Part shown: positions 62,361 through 64,000 of the stretch, piece by piece
Layout: each line of letters opens with the position of its first letter
Position numbering within the stretch: position 1 is the stretch's first letter
Source of the DNA: Nymphaea colorata
Lineage: Eukaryota; Streptophyta; Magnoliopsida; Nymphaeales; Nymphaeaceae
Length of the DNA: 64,000 nt
Direction of reading: 5' to 3'
Assembly: GCF_008831285.2 (NCBI RefSeq)
Contig: NC_045138.2
Location: forward strand, 15,843,934 to 15,907,933
Notes under the pieces: generated by a model
Database searches by the model: none
What the model was told of the DNA's origin: nothing
Seen by the model: only the letters and a program-made list of their open reading frames with translations
Position numbers and translations under genes: made by a program

Positions 62361-64000
62361 AATCAAGCAACTAGATTGAATCAAATTAGTTTAGAATGAG
62401 CAATCATAATAGAATCGGATCAAGTTTATCGAACCGGATTACAATGGTTCAGTTCACTCCATGAAACGCATCTAATCAAGGAGTACTAGAGCAGATGCAT
62501 CTCAATGACCTGTTATGGTTTGGAAGTTTGGAACTGTTACATATGAGTCTGAATGATTCATGTTAAATCATGCTAGACTCGAAATAACCACAAGATATCA
62601 GTAAAATCCACTTCTATTTTCACTGTTCAAGTTTACATCAAGTAATTACTTTCAATATCTTTTTATATAGCTCAAGTTGCAGATTTTAACAAAACAGACG
62701 ATGCTCGATGCTCTCTACTTTTGGTTTTTGTAAGGAAACTTTGTCATCGGATTGGATCTTTAGGAAGAGACAAGTTGGATGCTTTCGGTTAAATGTTTAA
62801 ACGTCGACTCCAATGGAATCTTGAACACAAAATATCCGGAAAAGTTGAAGAGGCGTCGAATAGAACTTGGGCATGATAGGTTTACTATGTTTGTTCTGTC
62901 ATCATTTAAAGGTTGCTATGCATAAATTTGTTGCTCTTCACCAACTACTGTGTCACATAAGGAATCTTAAAATAACTAGGATGTCCAAGTGGAAAATAAC
63001 TATTTACTACTCTCTCAATCATAATTGAACTTTTCTTGGAACCTTTCGCTTGAACAAGCAACAAAAGGTTGTCCATCCACCTTATACCATGAGGAACCTC
63101 TCTCTCTCTCACGTGGCGATCTTGGCTCATTTGCTGTTGGTGGCGGGTTTGGGAAGAATGCAATAATCGTATGTTCAGGAACACATCGCCGACTGTTGCT
63201 TCAATTGGATGCAGTGCTTTAATTGTGTCTTCTCTGTAAGCACAATCTAATTGAGCGGAAGCCGCCTAAAGAATGACAGGGCCTCCCCCCTTTCCCATCC
63301 CTAGGGTCCAGAACTGCTTCGAGATTTGGGTGGGCCCATGGTATATTAGTAAAATAAAGTGTTGCACTGGTCTATGAGACTAATACCCACAAGAATCAAA
63401 CTGATGACTGGGCTCGCCCTGAGCCCCTCGGGGCTCATTGAACACAATTTGGATCTATTCTTGCATGTACAACAGAAAGATAATTGGTTTAAGGCTATCT
63501 ATAAAGCTTTTAATCTAACGGTGAGCCTGTTGATCAGAATTAGATTGGATATAGTTTTTATCATATCAACGGTTCTAATATTGGTTAATTTAACTTGAAG
63601 TTCGGTTCAAAGTTCAACCATGAACTACAAATAACATCAAGATCTTTCTACTAATATTCAAATTAAAATGTTGTCCTTGAAAATGAAATTATTTAACGGA
63701 TTCAATAAAAAAGTTCTATATCACATCAAAGTTCGATTACTGACTGAATGTGATTTTTTTTTTCTTTTTAATCAATTCCACCTACTTGAGTTGGGATTCG
63801 AATGAAACATCAGAATACATCTAACCATTAACATCCCTAAGTGTTATGAATAACCATAGCTGGCATTGGGCTTAATTAAGGTCTGGAAAACGGTGTATCT
63901 CGTAGATATTTTACACAAAAAGTTAAGTAGAAAGAAAAAATAAATTAAGCCACATATCACGTCAAAGTTATTTGAAGGGAGTTTTATAATCTTTAGATCG
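62361..64000. repeat. Repeat unit C (runs off the window)
   Basis: Aligned with unit B from aagcaactagattga onward through cagttcactccatgaa, tagctcaagttgcagatttt, ttctatatcacatcaa and ggcattg near 63862, in the same orientation and order. The window ends before the segment that in B leads into a subtilase promoter. Confidence 0.75.

Noticed and set aside
1-64000. CRISPR arrays, operons, prokaryotic systems, rRNA and tRNA genes
   Set aside because: Nothing of this kind was seen. Regular repeats are microsatellites or simple tandem duplications and genes are spliced eukaryotic units. tRNA absence was not tested by a structure search.

Overview
This window is nuclear DNA from a flowering plant. 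The genes have GT-AG introns and the intergenic DNA is AT-rich, with many TA, CT and GA microsatellites. Several families are plant-specific: a CRIB-type RopGAP, a RALF peptide, a SPARK-type receptor kinase and SBT1-type subtilases. The coding regions do not have the very high GC typical of grass genes. I cannot name the species.

Layout, left to right. 1-4804 holds no gene I can support. A RopGAP (minus, 5 exons, 10827 to 4805) is followed by a 5.3 kb gap and then the spliceosomal SmG gene (minus, 4 exons, 19345 to 16084). A single-exon RALF34-type peptide hormone precursor lies at 20837-21280 (minus). A decayed copy of a PI-PLC-X-like gene (23009-25262, plus) precedes the intact 7-exon gene (27911-33530, plus). 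A 5.6 kb gap leads to a 9-exon SPARK receptor kinase (39187-43931, plus). Two intronless subtilases, divergently oriented and about 10 kb apart, occupy 46267-48576 (minus) and 58858-61158 (plus). Around them lie at least three long direct-repeat units (A, B and C) and a shorter diverged one (D).

No bacterial-style operon or defence system is present, and I found no wholly new system. Four genes (RALF, PLC-X-like, two subtilases) encode secreted or cell-surface proteins and a fifth encodes a membrane receptor kinase. From memory, the order matches two Arabidopsis neighbourhoods: RopGAP/SmG (At3g11490/At3g11500) and RALF34/SBT/PLC-like (At5g67070/67090/67130).

The best second-look items are this double conserved neighbourhood, the duplication-and-decay history of the PLC-like pair, the repeat units that predict another subtilase just past the right edge, a GA tract touching the receptor kinase start codon, and two families of non-autonomous repeats. 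Exon boundaries were assigned by hand from splice sites, reading phase and family conservation, and no transcript data were available.
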